A program made the translations under genes and the position numbers. DNA of 64,000 nt from the NCBI RefSeq assembly GCF_001950325.1, contig NZ_BDJL01000132.1:62001-126000 (forward strand), written 5' to 3'. The notes under the pieces were generated by a model. That model saw only the letters and a list, made by a program, of their open reading frames with translations. It was not told where the DNA came from and made no database searches. Shown here piece after piece: positions 17,783-26,706 of the stretch (position 1 is its first letter; each line of letters begins with the position of its first letter). Source of the DNA: Carboxydothermus islandicus. GTDB lineage: Bacteria > Bacillota > Z-2901 > Carboxydothermales > Carboxydothermaceae.

Positions 17783-19204
17783 ATGCCCATTCAAATTGGG
17801 GGTTTGGCTTCCGGGCTTGATACTAACAAGATTGTTGAACAACTGATGCAGATTGAAAGAAAGCCTCTTGAAAAATTAGAGCAGCGAAAAGCGAATTTGG
17901 AAGCAGTTCGCAAAGCCTGGAGTGAAATTAGAACGAAGCTAAGCACGTTATACTCAACTCTTCAGTCGTTGCAGTCAACGTCTCTTTACACTTCCCTTAC
18001 CGCTACTTCTTCGGATACTACTATCCTTACAGCATCTGCTCAATCAACCGCTGTTAAAGGAAGTTATACCATAGAAGTGCAAAGTATAGCTACCAGTTAC
18101 GTTATTGGCTCAAACCAACAAACTTCTATTACAGCAGCCTTAAATTTGAATCCAACTTCCTTTAAAATAGCAATTGGCGGGGTAGTGCAAAAAGATAGCC
18201 AGGGTAATGATATTGTTATCTCTATTGATTCTACCGATAGCTTGGTAAGTATTCGAGATAAAATAAATAATGCCAAGGCCGGCGTTACAGCTTCAATTGT
18301 TGATAATAAACTTTTATTAACAGCCAATGTTACCGGGTCAGCTAACTCGATATCTTTTACGGCAGTAAGCGGTGATGCCTTACAAGCATTGGGAATTGCT
18401 GATGCCAATGGTAATGCGGTTAATGTTGTCCGGTCTGGTGCTGATGCCAGATTAATTATTAATGGTTTAACGGTGATTCGCAATTCGAATACAATTAGTG
18501 ACGCCATATACGGCGTTACCCTGAATGTAAAAAAAACCGGGTCTGTCAGTGTTACCGTTGATAACGATACTGCTTCTATCATTGATAAAATAAAAACTTT
18601 TGTAAACAAGTATAATGATTTGATGAACGATTTAGCAACAAAAACTGCTTATGACCCCAGTACCAAAACAAAAGGAGTTTTGCTGGGAGATGCCACTGCC
18701 CAGCAAATCATGTTTCAATTAAGACAGATAGTTGGAAGTGCTGTTTCCGGTCTTACCGAAACGGCAACTTACAATGGCAAGACGGTTACTTTAAATAGCT
18801 TGATGGCTATAGGCATATCTACTTCCGGAAAGGAAGCCACCCTTTCCCTGGATGAAAATAAACTTACGGAGCTCATCAAGCAAAATGCAAAAGCTGTAGG
18901 GGAAATTTTCACCAATGCCGCAGCAAATGGGGTAATGGACCGGTTAAAGCCCTATGTCGAAAGTTTAGCTATTTATGCCACAGCCAATGGCGTCCACACC
19001 GATGCTATTCTGGTGACTAAAGATAAGTCTCTCGCCGAACAAATAAAAGATGTCCAGGATCAAATTGATCGGTTTAACGATTATTTAACGCGAAAAGAAG
19101 AAGAACTCTGGAATAAATTTACTCAATTAGAAAGAGTGATGTCCGGCTTTCAAGCCCAGAGCAACTGGTTAGCAGCACAAATTGGTCAGTTTGCCAAGAA
19201 ATAA
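17783..19204 (+). CDS. fliD: Flagellar filament cap protein FliD
   Basis: A protein of 473 residues. The N-terminus is the family signature PIQIGGLASGLDTNKIVEQL. The middle carries the surface domains, and the C-terminal helix ends SNWLAAQIGQFAKK. FliD caps the growing filament and inserts flagellin. The ATG at 17783 lies two bases after GAGGTGAGGG. It is followed by fliS. Base composition returns to that of the structural genes. Confidence 0.95.
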   Translation: MPIQIGGLASGLDTNKIVEQLMQIERKPLEKLEQRKANLEAVRKAWSEIRTKLSTLYSTLQSLQSTSLYTSLTATSSDTTILTASAQSTAVKGSYTIEVQSIATSYVIGSNQQTSITAALNLNPTSFKIAIGGVVQKDSQGNDIVISIDSTDSLVSIRDKINNAKAGVTASIVDNKLLLTANVTGSANSISFTAVSGDALQALGIADANGNAVNVVRSGADARLIINGLTVIRNSNTISDAIYGVTLNVKKTGSVSVTVDNDTASIIDKIKTFVNKYNDLMNDLATKTAYDPSTKTKGVLLGDATAQQIMFQLRQIVGSAVSGLTETATYNGKTVTLNSLMAIGISTSGKEATLSLDENKLTELIKQNAKAVGEIFTNAAANGVMDRLKPYVESLAIYATANGVHTDAILVTKDKSLAEQIKDVQDQIDRFNDYLTRKEEELWNKFTQLERVMSGFQAQSNWLAAQIGQFAKK

Positions 19205-19219
19205 TCGAGGTGAGCTAAA

Positions 19220-19606
19220 ATGAATAATCCCTACGCTCAATATCAGATGCAAAATATTGCTACCGCTCCACCGGAAAAATTATTAATTATGCTGTATGAT
19301 GGTGCGATTAAATTTTTAAAACAAGGGCTTAAAGCATTGGATGACAAAAAATATGATGATTTTAGCTATTACATAAGCCGCACGCAGGACATAATTTCCG
19401 AATTGATGGTTACTCTGGATATGGATTATGAAATATCCAAAAACCTTTACCAGCTTTATGATTACTTTATGTACCGGCTAATTCATGGGAGTGTCAAAAA
19501 AGACCGCCAGAGTATCGAAGAAGTGCAAAAACACCTGGAGGAACTGAGGGAAGCCTGGGTTCAAGCGGCAGCTGTCAAAGAGAAAAGCATAAAGGATGAA
19601 GGTTAA
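19220..19606 (+). CDS. fliS: Flagellin export chaperone FliS
   Basis: A protein of 128 residues with the FliS start NNPYAQYQMQNIATAPPEKLLIMLYDGAIKFL and a four-helix body. It binds the flagellin C-terminus to stop early polymerisation and, in Bacillus, also helps FliW and CsrA homeostasis. The ribosome site is GAGGTGAG. The stop overlaps the ATG of the next gene (TAATG). Confidence 0.95.
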   Translation: MNNPYAQYQMQNIATAPPEKLLIMLYDGAIKFLKQGLKALDDKKYDDFSYYISRTQDIISELMVTLDMDYEISKNLYQLYDYFMYRLIHGSVKKDRQSIEEVQKHLEELREAWVQAAAVKEKSIKDEG

Positions 19607-19929
19607 TGAAAACTTCCCAGGAAATAGTTAAAGCGCTAAAAAGACTTCAAGAAAAATTACAGGCTAATGAAAAAGAGCTTGATATAAGTGAAATCTATGA
19701 GGAAATAACGGGTTATTTTAACAAATATTATTCCGGGAAAGAAGAAATTAAAACTGAGGAAATCCAGGCATTATTGCCCGAGTATGAAAAAACACTCAAA
19801 CTTTTAGAAGTAGAAAAAGAGAAAATTTTAAGGGAAATTGAAAAAGTGAAGCAGGAAAAAAAAGTAATTAATTCATATTTAACAAAAAGTTTTCATGTGG
19901 AAGGAGTTTTTTTGGATAAGAAACGCTAA
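19606..19929 (+). CDS. FliT-like helical protein
   Basis: A protein of 107 residues, almost wholly helical with a Glu/Lys-rich coiled coil at about 60-90. It overlaps fliS by one base, the place where fliT, the chaperone of FliD, is found in Firmicutes. FliT sequences are too variable for firm recognition by eye, so the call is by position and helix content. Confidence 0.6.
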   Translation: MKTSQEIVKALKRLQEKLQANEKELDISEIYEEITGYFNKYYSGKEEIKTEEIQALLPEYEKTLKLLEVEKEKILREIEKVKQEKKVINSYLTKSFHVEGVFLDKKR

Positions 19930-19950
19930 TTCCCCACAAAGGGGGGATAA

Positions 19951-20295
19951 GTGGTGATTATACCCAATATTGACCCGTTGCTTCTGCAAAAATACCGGGA
20001 GCAGGTAAAGCCGAAAGTTCCGGAAATAAAAAAGACCGCTGACCAGGTCCGGTATGAACCGGAGTATGATGGGGAAAAGGAGTTTATTCCGAAATTGGCG
20101 GCGGATGTGTTTAATCAGGTGATCAACTTTTTAAACCCGGCGCTGGAATTTGTTTATGATGAGCAGGAAGAAGTGGGGTATGTCATTGATAAGCTGAAAA
20201 ATCGGGTTTTAAAACGAGTTAGCATGGAGCAATTAAAAACGGCGTTTACCGACTTGACCAAAACCATAGGGCTTTTGTTAGACGAGAGGGTATGA
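19951..20295 (+). CDS. Small flagellar-locus protein with FlaG-like C-terminus
   Basis: A protein of 114 residues starting at a GTG (19951 or the adjacent 19954) after AAAGGGGGGATAA. The C-terminal about 55 residues (LEFVYDEQEEVGYVIDKLKN to IGLLLDERV) follow the spacing and hydrophobic pattern of the FlaG domain, but the IREIPP motif is missing. It closes the late flagellar operon, since its stop sits inside a strong terminator. It is probably a diverged FlaG paralogue. Function is not known. Confidence 0.55.
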   Translation: MVIIPNIDPLLLQKYREQVKPKVPEIKKTADQVRYEPEYDGEKEFIPKLAADVFNQVINFLNPALEFVYDEQEEVGYVIDKLKNRVLKRVSMEQLKTAFTDLTKTIGLLLDERV

Positions 20296-20310
20296 ACCCT
20301 CTTTTTTTAT
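20285..20310 (+). terminator. Rho-independent terminator of late flagellar operon
   Basis: AGAGGGT (20285-20291), loop ATGA, ACCCTCT (20296-20302) followed by TTTTTTAT. The stem begins before the stop codon of the preceding gene. Confidence 0.9.
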
Positions 20311-20355
20311 TGGTAACAGGGGCTGTTATAACGGTGGTAAGTAGTGAGTCGTAAG

Positions 20356-20384
20356 TTGACAAAATTAAATATAAGTGCTATCTT
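20356..20384 (+). promoter_or_regulatory. Sigma-A promoter of the flgB operon
   Basis: TTGACA at 20356-20361, 17 bases, TATCTT at 20379-20384, in the 195-base gap between the terminator and flgB. A second TATAAT-like block at 20446-20451 lacks a matching -35. A small perfect dyad, TAACAG-GGG-CTGTTA, lies at 20314-20328. Nothing else in this gap is recognisable. Confidence 0.6.
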
Positions 20385-20490
20385 GCGAGGTAAAAAAATT
20401 AAGATAAAATCGAAAGAGTAAAGGATTTTCTCAAAATTTGTCAAATATAATATACAGATTGTGATATTAAGAGCTTGAGGGGAGAAGCGA

Positions 20491-20901
20491 ATGGACATTT
20501 TGGGAGGGGTTACTTATAACCTTTTGAAACTCGGGTTGGACGCAGCGGCTAAAAGACAGCAGGTTATTGCTCACAATATAGCCAACGTCAATACACCGGG
20601 GTACCGGAAGGAAGTAGTGGTGTTTGAGGAAAAGGTTCAGGAATTTTTAAACACAAAAAACGGCAATTTTGCTTTAAAAACTACCCATCCCTTGCACTTA
20701 ACGGCCAAAGGGAATAGCCTGCCGGTTGCAGAAATTAAGCGGGAAAATTCCACCTCCTTGAGAATAGACCAGAACAACGTTGATATTGAAACCGAAATGA
20801 TTGATTTGGCTTATAACCAGCTTTATTATGAAACAGCGGTAGAGCGGCTAAAAGGCACCCTTGCTTCTTTAGAAATGGTGATTACCGGTGGAAGGAGGTA
20901 A
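20491..20901 (+). CDS. flgB: Flagellar proximal rod protein FlgB
   Basis: A protein of 136 residues with the rod-family motif (RQQVIAHNIANVNTPGYRKE near residues 23-42). It forms part of the proximal rod with FlgC, FlgF and FliE. It is the first gene of the long early operon, preceded by a sigma-A-type promoter and GAGGGGAGAAG ribosome site. The next gene starts seven bases after its stop. Confidence 0.95.
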   Translation: MDILGGVTYNLLKLGLDAAAKRQQVIAHNIANVNTPGYRKEVVVFEEKVQEFLNTKNGNFALKTTHPLHLTAKGNSLPVAEIKRENSTSLRIDQNNVDIETEMIDLAYNQLYYETAVERLKGTLASLEMVITGGRR

Positions 20902-20907
20902 GTGTAG

Positions 20908-21324
20908 ATGGCGTTTTTTAGTTCTTTCCAAATAACCGCTTCGGCCCTTACCGCCCACCGTTTATGGCTGGATACCATCGTGGATAATATTGCCAATGCC
21001 AATACTACCCGGACGCCTGCAGGTGGTACATACAATCGAAAAGACGTGGTTTTTGAGGAAATCCTGGAGGCGAAGACCGGGTTTAAAGGAGGCGGAGTCA
21101 GGGTCAGTCAGATTGTAGAAGATACCCAAACTCCCTATCGCTATGTGTTTAACCCTAACCATCCCGATGCGGATCCAAATACCGGTTTAGTAAAATATCC
21201 CAACGTTAATATCAACGACGAGATAGTTAATTTACTGGCCGCTCAGAGGGCGTACGAAGCCAATGTTACGGTGTTTAATACGGCTAAAGCCATGTATGCT
21301 AAGGCTCTCGAGCTTAGTCGTTAG
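20908..21324 (+). CDS. flgC: Flagellar proximal rod protein FlgC
   Basis: A protein of 138 residues. The N-terminal rod motif appears as WLDTIVDNIANANTTRTPAG, where FlgC usually has a TPAG-type stretch. The C-terminal helix DEIVNLLAAQRAYEANVTVF is typical. It partners FlgB in the rod. GGAGGTAAG lies inside the flgB end. Confidence 0.95.
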   Translation: MAFFSSFQITASALTAHRLWLDTIVDNIANANTTRTPAGGTYNRKDVVFEEILEAKTGFKGGGVRVSQIVEDTQTPYRYVFNPNHPDADPNTGLVKYPNVNINDEIVNLLAAQRAYEANVTVFNTAKAMYAKALELSR

Positions 21325-21335
21325 GAGGGGGAATT

Positions 21336-21623
21336 ATGGAGATTACCGGCATTTCTTTTCCCAATACTATTCTATCTAATAATTCGACACAAACCACAAA
21401 AACTTTAGATTTTGAAAAGAAGCTTGCTGAAGCTTTGGATAAGGTTAACGAAAAACAGTTAAAAGCCGAGCAAGCGACCCAGGATTTTTTAGCGGGGAAA
21501 GTGGATGATATACACCAGGTTTTAATTTTGGCCCAGGAAGCTAAATTGAGTTTACAATTAGCGGTGGAAGTTCGCAACAAAATAGTTGAGGCCTATCAGG
21601 AAATTAGCCGGATGCAGATTTAA
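21336..21623 (+). CDS. fliE: Flagellar hook-basal body protein FliE
   Basis: A protein of 95 residues. The FliE signature is in the C-terminal half (DDIHQVLILAQEAKLSLQLAVEVRNKIVEAYQEISRMQI). FliE joins the MS ring to the rod and is among the first exported proteins. It sits between flgC and fliF, with AGGAGGGGGA as ribosome site. Confidence 0.95.
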   Translation: MEITGISFPNTILSNNSTQTTKTLDFEKKLAEALDKVNEKQLKAEQATQDFLAGKVDDIHQVLILAQEAKLSLQLAVEVRNKIVEAYQEISRMQI

Positions 21624-21645
21624 TCATGGGAATAGGGGGAAGTAA

Positions 21646-23232
21646 ATGGATTTTCAGAGCCTCCTGGCGAGTATAAAGGAACGTATCCAAAATCTAAGCA
21701 GCTTTCAAAAGCGGGTTTACGGGCTTTTAATATTTACGGCGGTACTTTCGCTGGTACTGGGCTATATTTTTTTGGGACGGCCCAGCTTTACCCCTTTGGC
21801 TACCGGTTTGGATGCCAGAGAAGCGGGAGCCATTGCGGAAAAGTTAAAGGAGTGGAAAATAAGTTACAAGCTTGGCGATGAGGGCACAACGATTTTGGTT
21901 CCCAAGAGTCAAGTATATGAGGCCCGGATTAAATTAGCCAGTGCCGGGGTGTTAGAAACCGGCAGCGGTATTGGCTTTGAATTATTTGACCAGACCAAGT
22001 TAGGTGCCAGTGATTTTGAAAATCAGGTTAACTACCAGCGGGCGTTGCAGGAGGAGTTACGACGGACGATTGTGCAGTTGGATGCGGTGGAGGATGCCCG
22101 TGTACATTTAGTCCTTCCCGAAAAAAGCGTTTTTATTTCCGAGGAAAAACCGGCAACTGCCAGCATTTTGCTGAAATTAAAGCCCCTAAAAAAATTAACG
22201 CCGGAAGAGATAAAAGGGATAATTTACCTGGTGGCGAACAGTGTCGAAGGTTTAAAGCCGGAAAATGTTCAGGTAGTGGATACATACGGGAATGTGCTTT
22301 CTGACCAGGTGGATTTAAGTTCAGCTTTATCGGCGCAATCCGGACGCCAGCAAGAAATGAAAAAGCAGTTTGAAACGGAGTTAACAAATCGAATTAATAA
22401 CCTGCTTACCACTATTTTAGGTCCTGGAAAGGCAGTAGTTAGTATCAATGCTGATCTGGATTTTAACCAGGAAGAAACTACCTCCCAGATAGCTCTCCCT
22501 GGGCCGCTGGTCAGCGAACAGGGAAGTAAAGAAGTAGTTTACGGGAGTCCCGGTGCCTCAGGAATAGTCGGGACGGGACCAAATACCAATCAAAATTACC
22601 CGTACATAAATGGCAGTACGAACGGAGAAGTTCGGGTTAAAGAAGACTTTACCCGCAATTACCAGGTTGGACAAACCGTCTATAAATTGGTCAAGGCACC
22701 GGGAACGGTGAAGCGGTTATCCGCTGCTATTGCTATCGATTCGGGAGTGCCTGCGGCGGATGTAAATAAAATTCGGGACATCGTAGCTGCAGCCATGGGT
22801 TACGACCAAAACCGCGGCGACCAGATAATTATCAACACCATTACCTTTGACAAATCTTTAGAGAAACAAATGGAAGAACAGCAGGCGCAAGCTCAGAAGG
22901 AACAGCAGGCAAGACAGGCATTGTATAAATGGCTTGCCATTGGGGCCGGGGCACTACTTTTCCTTAGCATAATAGTATTTTTCGGGGTACGCCGTTTTCG
23001 GAAAAAACCTGCGGCAGTTGCGGGCATTTCACCCCGAGCTCCGGTTGGAATCAGTGAGCTGGAAGCAGCGGCTGCGACCGAAAGAGGTCCTGGGATTATT
23101 GTAAGAGAAATAACGGGTGAGCCTATAGTAATCCAGAAAGTTCAGTCAGATATCGAAAAAATAAAATCGTTGGTGGATAAAAATCCGGATGAAGTTGCAA
23201 TGGTACTGCGAGCCTGGCTGACGGACGAGTAA
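21646..23232 (+). CDS. fliF: Flagellar MS-ring protein FliF
   Basis: A protein of 528 residues. One membrane helix lies at about 22-42 and a second at about 425-447. Between them are the ring-building domains, including VNYQRALQEELRRTIVQLDAVEDARVHLVLP at about 128-158. The C-terminal cytoplasmic tail would bind FliG, encoded next. It forms the MS ring, the first structure of the basal body. Confidence 0.95.
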   Translation: MDFQSLLASIKERIQNLSSFQKRVYGLLIFTAVLSLVLGYIFLGRPSFTPLATGLDAREAGAIAEKLKEWKISYKLGDEGTTILVPKSQVYEARIKLASAGVLETGSGIGFELFDQTKLGASDFENQVNYQRALQEELRRTIVQLDAVEDARVHLVLPEKSVFISEEKPATASILLKLKPLKKLTPEEIKGIIYLVANSVEGLKPENVQVVDTYGNVLSDQVDLSSALSAQSGRQQEMKKQFETELTNRINNLLTTILGPGKAVVSINADLDFNQEETTSQIALPGPLVSEQGSKEVVYGSPGASGIVGTGPNTNQNYPYINGSTNGEVRVKEDFTRNYQVGQTVYKLVKAPGTVKRLSAAIAIDSGVPAADVNKIRDIVAAAMGYDQNRGDQIIINTITFDKSLEKQMEEQQAQAQKEQQARQALYKWLAIGAGALLFLSIIVFFGVRRFRKKPAAVAGISPRAPVGISELEAAAATERGPGIIVREITGEPIVIQKVQSDIEKIKSLVDKNPDEVAMVLRAWLTDE

Positions 23233-23252
23233 GATAGACAAGGAGGAGGCAG

Positions 23253-24269
23253 ATGGCCCGGGAAGAAACACGCAAGAAAAATATCAATAAAATTGCCAAG
23301 CTTCTAATTGCCCTGGGGCCGGAACATTCGGCTAAAATTTTAGCCAGACATTTTACCGAAGAGGAAATTGAAAAAATTTCCATGGCGGTAGCTACTATCG
23401 GCCAGATTACACCGGAAGAAAGACAAAAGGTTGTAGAAGAATTTTTGGAACTTTACCAGGCCCAGGAATTTATTTCCACCGGCGGTGTGAGTTATGCCAA
23501 GGAAATGCTGGAAAAAGCTTTAGGACCGCAAAAAGCAAACGAAATCATTAAAAAATTAATAAGTTTAACCGCCAAAATGCCCTTCCAGATGTTACGGAAA
23601 GCCGATGCCCGGCAGCTTATTAACTTTATTCAAAATGAGCATCCGCAGACCATCGCTTTGATTTTATCATATCTCCTGCCGGAGCAGGCGGCGATGATAC
23701 TGTCTTCGATGCCGGCGGAAATGCAGAGCGATATTATAAAAAGAATTGCCACTATGGAGAGAACGTCACCGGAAGTTATCCGGGAGATTGAGGAAGTATT
23801 GGAAAAAAAGGTCTCATCGGTGTTTGAGCAAAATTATACAAAAGCCGGGGGCGTGGAGGCGGTTGTGGAAATTTTAAACCGGGTTGACCGCTCGACCGAA
23901 AAAAATATCCTCGAAGATTTAGAGCAGCAAAACCCGGAGTTAGCAGAAGAAATTAGAAAGCGAATGTTTGTTTTCGAGGATATAGTTACCCTGGACGATA
24001 TGGCTATACAGCGGGTGCTGCGGGAAGTGGAAAGTCGGGATCTGGCTTTAGCTCTCAAGGGTTCTACCGAAGAAGTCAAGCAGCGGATTATGAAGAACCT
24101 CTCCAAGCGGGCTGCGGAAATGTTAAACGACGAATTAGCTTACATGGGACCGGTGCGGCTTAAAGATGTGGAGCAGGCGCAGCAGAAAATTGTGGCTATC
24201 ATTCGCCGCTTAGAAGAAGCTGGAGAAATTATAATATCCCGGGGTGGTGAAGATGCCCTGGTCATTTAA
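23253..24269 (+). CDS. fliG: Flagellar motor switch protein FliG
   Basis: A protein of 338 residues. Landmarks are the armadillo-like middle with EHPQTIALILSYLLPEQAA (about residue 127) and the C-terminal torque helix region RDLALALKGSTEEVKQRIMKNLSKRAAEML with the charged residues that meet MotA. It links the MS ring to FliM and FliN. It starts 20 bases after fliF behind AAGGAGGAGG and overlaps fliH. Confidence 0.96.
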   Translation: MAREETRKKNINKIAKLLIALGPEHSAKILARHFTEEEIEKISMAVATIGQITPEERQKVVEEFLELYQAQEFISTGGVSYAKEMLEKALGPQKANEIIKKLISLTAKMPFQMLRKADARQLINFIQNEHPQTIALILSYLLPEQAAMILSSMPAEMQSDIIKRIATMERTSPEVIREIEEVLEKKVSSVFEQNYTKAGGVEAVVEILNRVDRSTEKNILEDLEQQNPELAEEIRKRMFVFEDIVTLDDMAIQRVLREVESRDLALALKGSTEEVKQRIMKNLSKRAAEMLNDELAYMGPVRLKDVEQAQQKIVAIIRRLEEAGEIIISRGGEDALVI

Positions 24270-24969
24270 AAGTAAGCTTTTAGAAGGGGTAGCGGTGAGA
24301 CCCGATGGGGAGGCTCAGAAAATTCCCGTTAAAAAAATTGTCATTTTACCGGAGGACGTAGAAAAAAATTATGACGAATCTTCGGCTTTATTAAACGATG
24401 CCAAAATTAAAGCGCAAGAAATAATTGACGCTGCTCGGCGTGAGGCCGAGATAATAAGAGAAGATGCAAAAGCAAAAGGTTACCAACAGGGTTATACCGA
24501 AGGCCAGGCGAAAGCCCGGCAAGAATTTGAAAAGCTTCAAGCTGCTTTAAAAAAGGAATACGAAAAGAGAATTGAAGAGAAAATTTTAGAAATTAACCGC
24601 GAACGGGAAAAAATCATCAAAGGTTTAGAACAGGAGATTATAGCTTTTATCGAGACTTCCCTTGAAAAGCTTTTAGGGGAGCTACCGGAGGCAGTAATAC
24701 TTTTTTACCGGAAATGGCTTGTAAGCGCTCTTGCCAAGTTTTCTCAAAAGATGGTGCCGGTAATTCAGGTAAGTCCTACCGACCGGGAGAAAATAGAAGA
24801 ACTTTTACAGCAACAGGGTTTGGAAGAAAAAATACCCGTGATTTCCGATACCGATTTGCCGGCCGGAACGGTTGTTGTTAAGGGTGAGGAAAATTACGTT
24901 ATTTCGTTAAAAATCTTTGTTGATGAAATTTTAGAAAAGCTTAAAGCTGGAGTTTACGGTGATGAGTAG
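24253..24969 (+). CDS. fliH: Flagellar export ATPase regulator FliH
   Basis: About 238 residues. A long Glu/Lys/Ala-rich coiled coil spans about 35-135, and the C-terminal domain resembles V-type ATPase subunit E. FliH is a peripheral stalk for FliI. The ATG at 24253 lies inside the fliG end after GGGGTGGTG. GTG codons just upstream are possible but overlap that site. Position between fliG and fliI supports the call. Confidence 0.9.
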   Translation: MPWSFKSKLLEGVAVRPDGEAQKIPVKKIVILPEDVEKNYDESSALLNDAKIKAQEIIDAARREAEIIREDAKAKGYQQGYTEGQAKARQEFEKLQAALKKEYEKRIEEKILEINREREKIIKGLEQEIIAFIETSLEKLLGELPEAVILFYRKWLVSALAKFSQKMVPVIQVSPTDREKIEELLQQQGLEEKIPVISDTDLPAGTVVVKGEENYVISLKIFVDEILEKLKAGVYGDE

Positions 24970-26266
24970 AGTAAACCTTGGGCGGCTCACGGAGCAGTTA
25001 AAGGAGCATGAGTTTTTAAAACCCTGGGGTGTGGTCCGCCAGGTCATAGGTCTTACCGTTGAAGCGCACGGTTTAAAGGTTTCGGTAGGTGAGACGGTAG
25101 AGATTTTGGCCGGAAACGGCCGGGTTTTAGCCGAAGTGGTCGGTTTTAAAGAGGAAAATGCCATTTTAATGCCTTTAGGGGAAATTAACGGGGTTAGTCT
25201 GGGAAGCCTGGTACGCCCGCTTCGGCGGCCGCTGCAAATTACCGTGGGTAAAAGTTTACTGGGGAAAGTGCTGGACGGTTTGGGAAGGCCTTTAAATGCC
25301 GATAAAATTTACGGACGGCTCTTTTCCCTGGACCGCAAACCTCCCAATCCCTTAAAACGTCAGCGGATTAAAAAGCCGTTTGCCACCGGTATCAAAGCTA
25401 TCGATGGCGCCCTAACCTGCGGCGAAGGGCAGAGACTTGGGATCTTTGCCGGAAGCGGTGTGGGGAAAAGTACCCTGATAGGAATGATTGCCCGTTATGC
25501 TGAAGCGGATGTGAACGTGATAGCTCTAATCGGGGAAAGGGGCAGGGAGGTTTTAGACTTTATCGAAAATGATTTGGGTGAAGGGATTAAAAAATCGGTT
25601 CTGGTGGTGGCGACTTCGGAGCAACCAGCTTTGTTTCGGGTCAAGGGTGCCTTTGTGGCCACGGCTATTGCGGAGTATTTTCGCGAGCAGGGGAAAAAAG
25701 TGTTATTGATGATGGATTCCCTGACGCGGTTTGCCATGGCGCAGCGGGAGATTGGCCTTGCTGCCGGCGAACCCCCTTCTTCCCGGGGCTATACTCCTTC
25801 GGTATTTGCTTTATTACCCAAATTGGTAGAAAGAGCTGGCAACGATGATAAAGGTTCGATTACCGCTTTTTATACTGTTTTAGTGGAGGGGGACGACTTC
25901 AACGAGCCAATTGCCGATGCGGTTCGAGGACTTTTAGATGGGCATATTGTGTTAAGCCGGCAATTAGCCGGAAAGGGACATTACCCGGCCATTGACCTTT
26001 TGGCCAGCAACAGCCGTTTAATGCCGGAGCTTGTTGACGAACAGCATTTAGCGTTAACCCTGAAAATGCGGGAAATTCTTGATATTTACCGGCAAAATGA
26101 GGATTTAATTTTAATTGGCGCCTATAAGCCGGGAACCAATCCCCTCCTTGACCGGGCAATTCAGCTTGTACCAAAAATTAACCAGTTTTTACAGCAAAAG
26201 CAAAATGAAAAAGTGGATTTTACTACTACTAAGGAAATTTTGAACACCCTGCTGGTGGAGGAATAA
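24962..26266 (+). CDS. fliI: Flagellum-specific ATP synthase FliI
   Basis: About 434 residues. The Walker A motif is GIFAGSGVGKSTLIGMIAR near residue 160. The glutamate motif lies in LIGERGREV, and Walker B is at VLLMMDSLTRFA. FliI is the hexameric ATPase of the export apparatus, related to F1-beta. A GTG three bases earlier is an equal candidate start. It overlaps fliH by eight bases. Confidence 0.96.
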   Translation: MSRVNLGRLTEQLKEHEFLKPWGVVRQVIGLTVEAHGLKVSVGETVEILAGNGRVLAEVVGFKEENAILMPLGEINGVSLGSLVRPLRRPLQITVGKSLLGKVLDGLGRPLNADKIYGRLFSLDRKPPNPLKRQRIKKPFATGIKAIDGALTCGEGQRLGIFAGSGVGKSTLIGMIARYAEADVNVIALIGERGREVLDFIENDLGEGIKKSVLVVATSEQPALFRVKGAFVATAIAEYFREQGKKVLLMMDSLTRFAMAQREIGLAAGEPPSSRGYTPSVFALLPKLVERAGNDDKGSITAFYTVLVEGDDFNEPIADAVRGLLDGHIVLSRQLAGKGHYPAIDLLASNSRLMPELVDEQHLALTLKMREILDIYRQNEDLILIGAYKPGTNPLLDRAIQLVPKINQFLQQKQNEKVDFTTTKEILNTLLVEE

Positions 26267-26269
26267 AAA

Positions 26270-26689
26270 ATGAAAAAATTTTCTTTTCGCCTGGCCGGTG
26301 TGGAAAAAATCCGTACCCATGAAGTAGAACAACAAAAACGTGTGGTACAGGAAAAAATTCAAGCGGTCCGGCGCCAGGAAGAAAAGATCAACCGGATTGG
26401 AGAATGCATTGCTGCCGAGCTGAAAATTGATTCCCTTTTATTTCGCGAACATCAATTGGAGAGGATAGAATACCTGGCTACTGAAAAGTGGCTTTTGGAA
26501 AAAGAGATGGAAAGGCTTATAAACGAACAGGAAAAGGCTAAGGAAGAATATCTTGCCAAAAAAATTGAGCAGAAAAAAATGGAAGTATTAAAAGAAAAAG
26601 CAAAAGCGAGTTATCTGGAAGAGCTTAAAAGGGAAAATCAATCTTTTTTAGATGAAATTTCCCTTTTTGGCTATATCCGCAGGAATTGA
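26270..26689 (+). CDS. fliJ: Flagellar export stalk protein FliJ
   Basis: A protein of 139 residues, a continuous coiled coil with many Glu, Lys and Gln. It follows fliI by three bases. FliJ is the central stalk of the FliI ring. Sequence identity is weak in this family, but size, structure and position agree. Confidence 0.88.
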   Translation: MKKFSFRLAGVEKIRTHEVEQQKRVVQEKIQAVRRQEEKINRIGECIAAELKIDSLLFREHQLERIEYLATEKWLLEKEMERLINEQEKAKEEYLAKKIEQKKMEVLKEKAKASYLEELKRENQSFLDEISLFGYIRRN

Positions 26690-26706
26690 AAGGGGGTGAA
26701 AAGGGG

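Noticed and set aside
20314-20328. TAACAG-GGG-CTGTTA dyad as an operator
   Set aside because: A perfect but very short dyad lying upstream of the flgB promoter; no second copy was noticed.
20446-20451. TATAAT as the main flgB promoter -10
   Set aside because: No -35 element at 16-18 bases; the TTGACA-N17-TATCTT pair upstream fits better.
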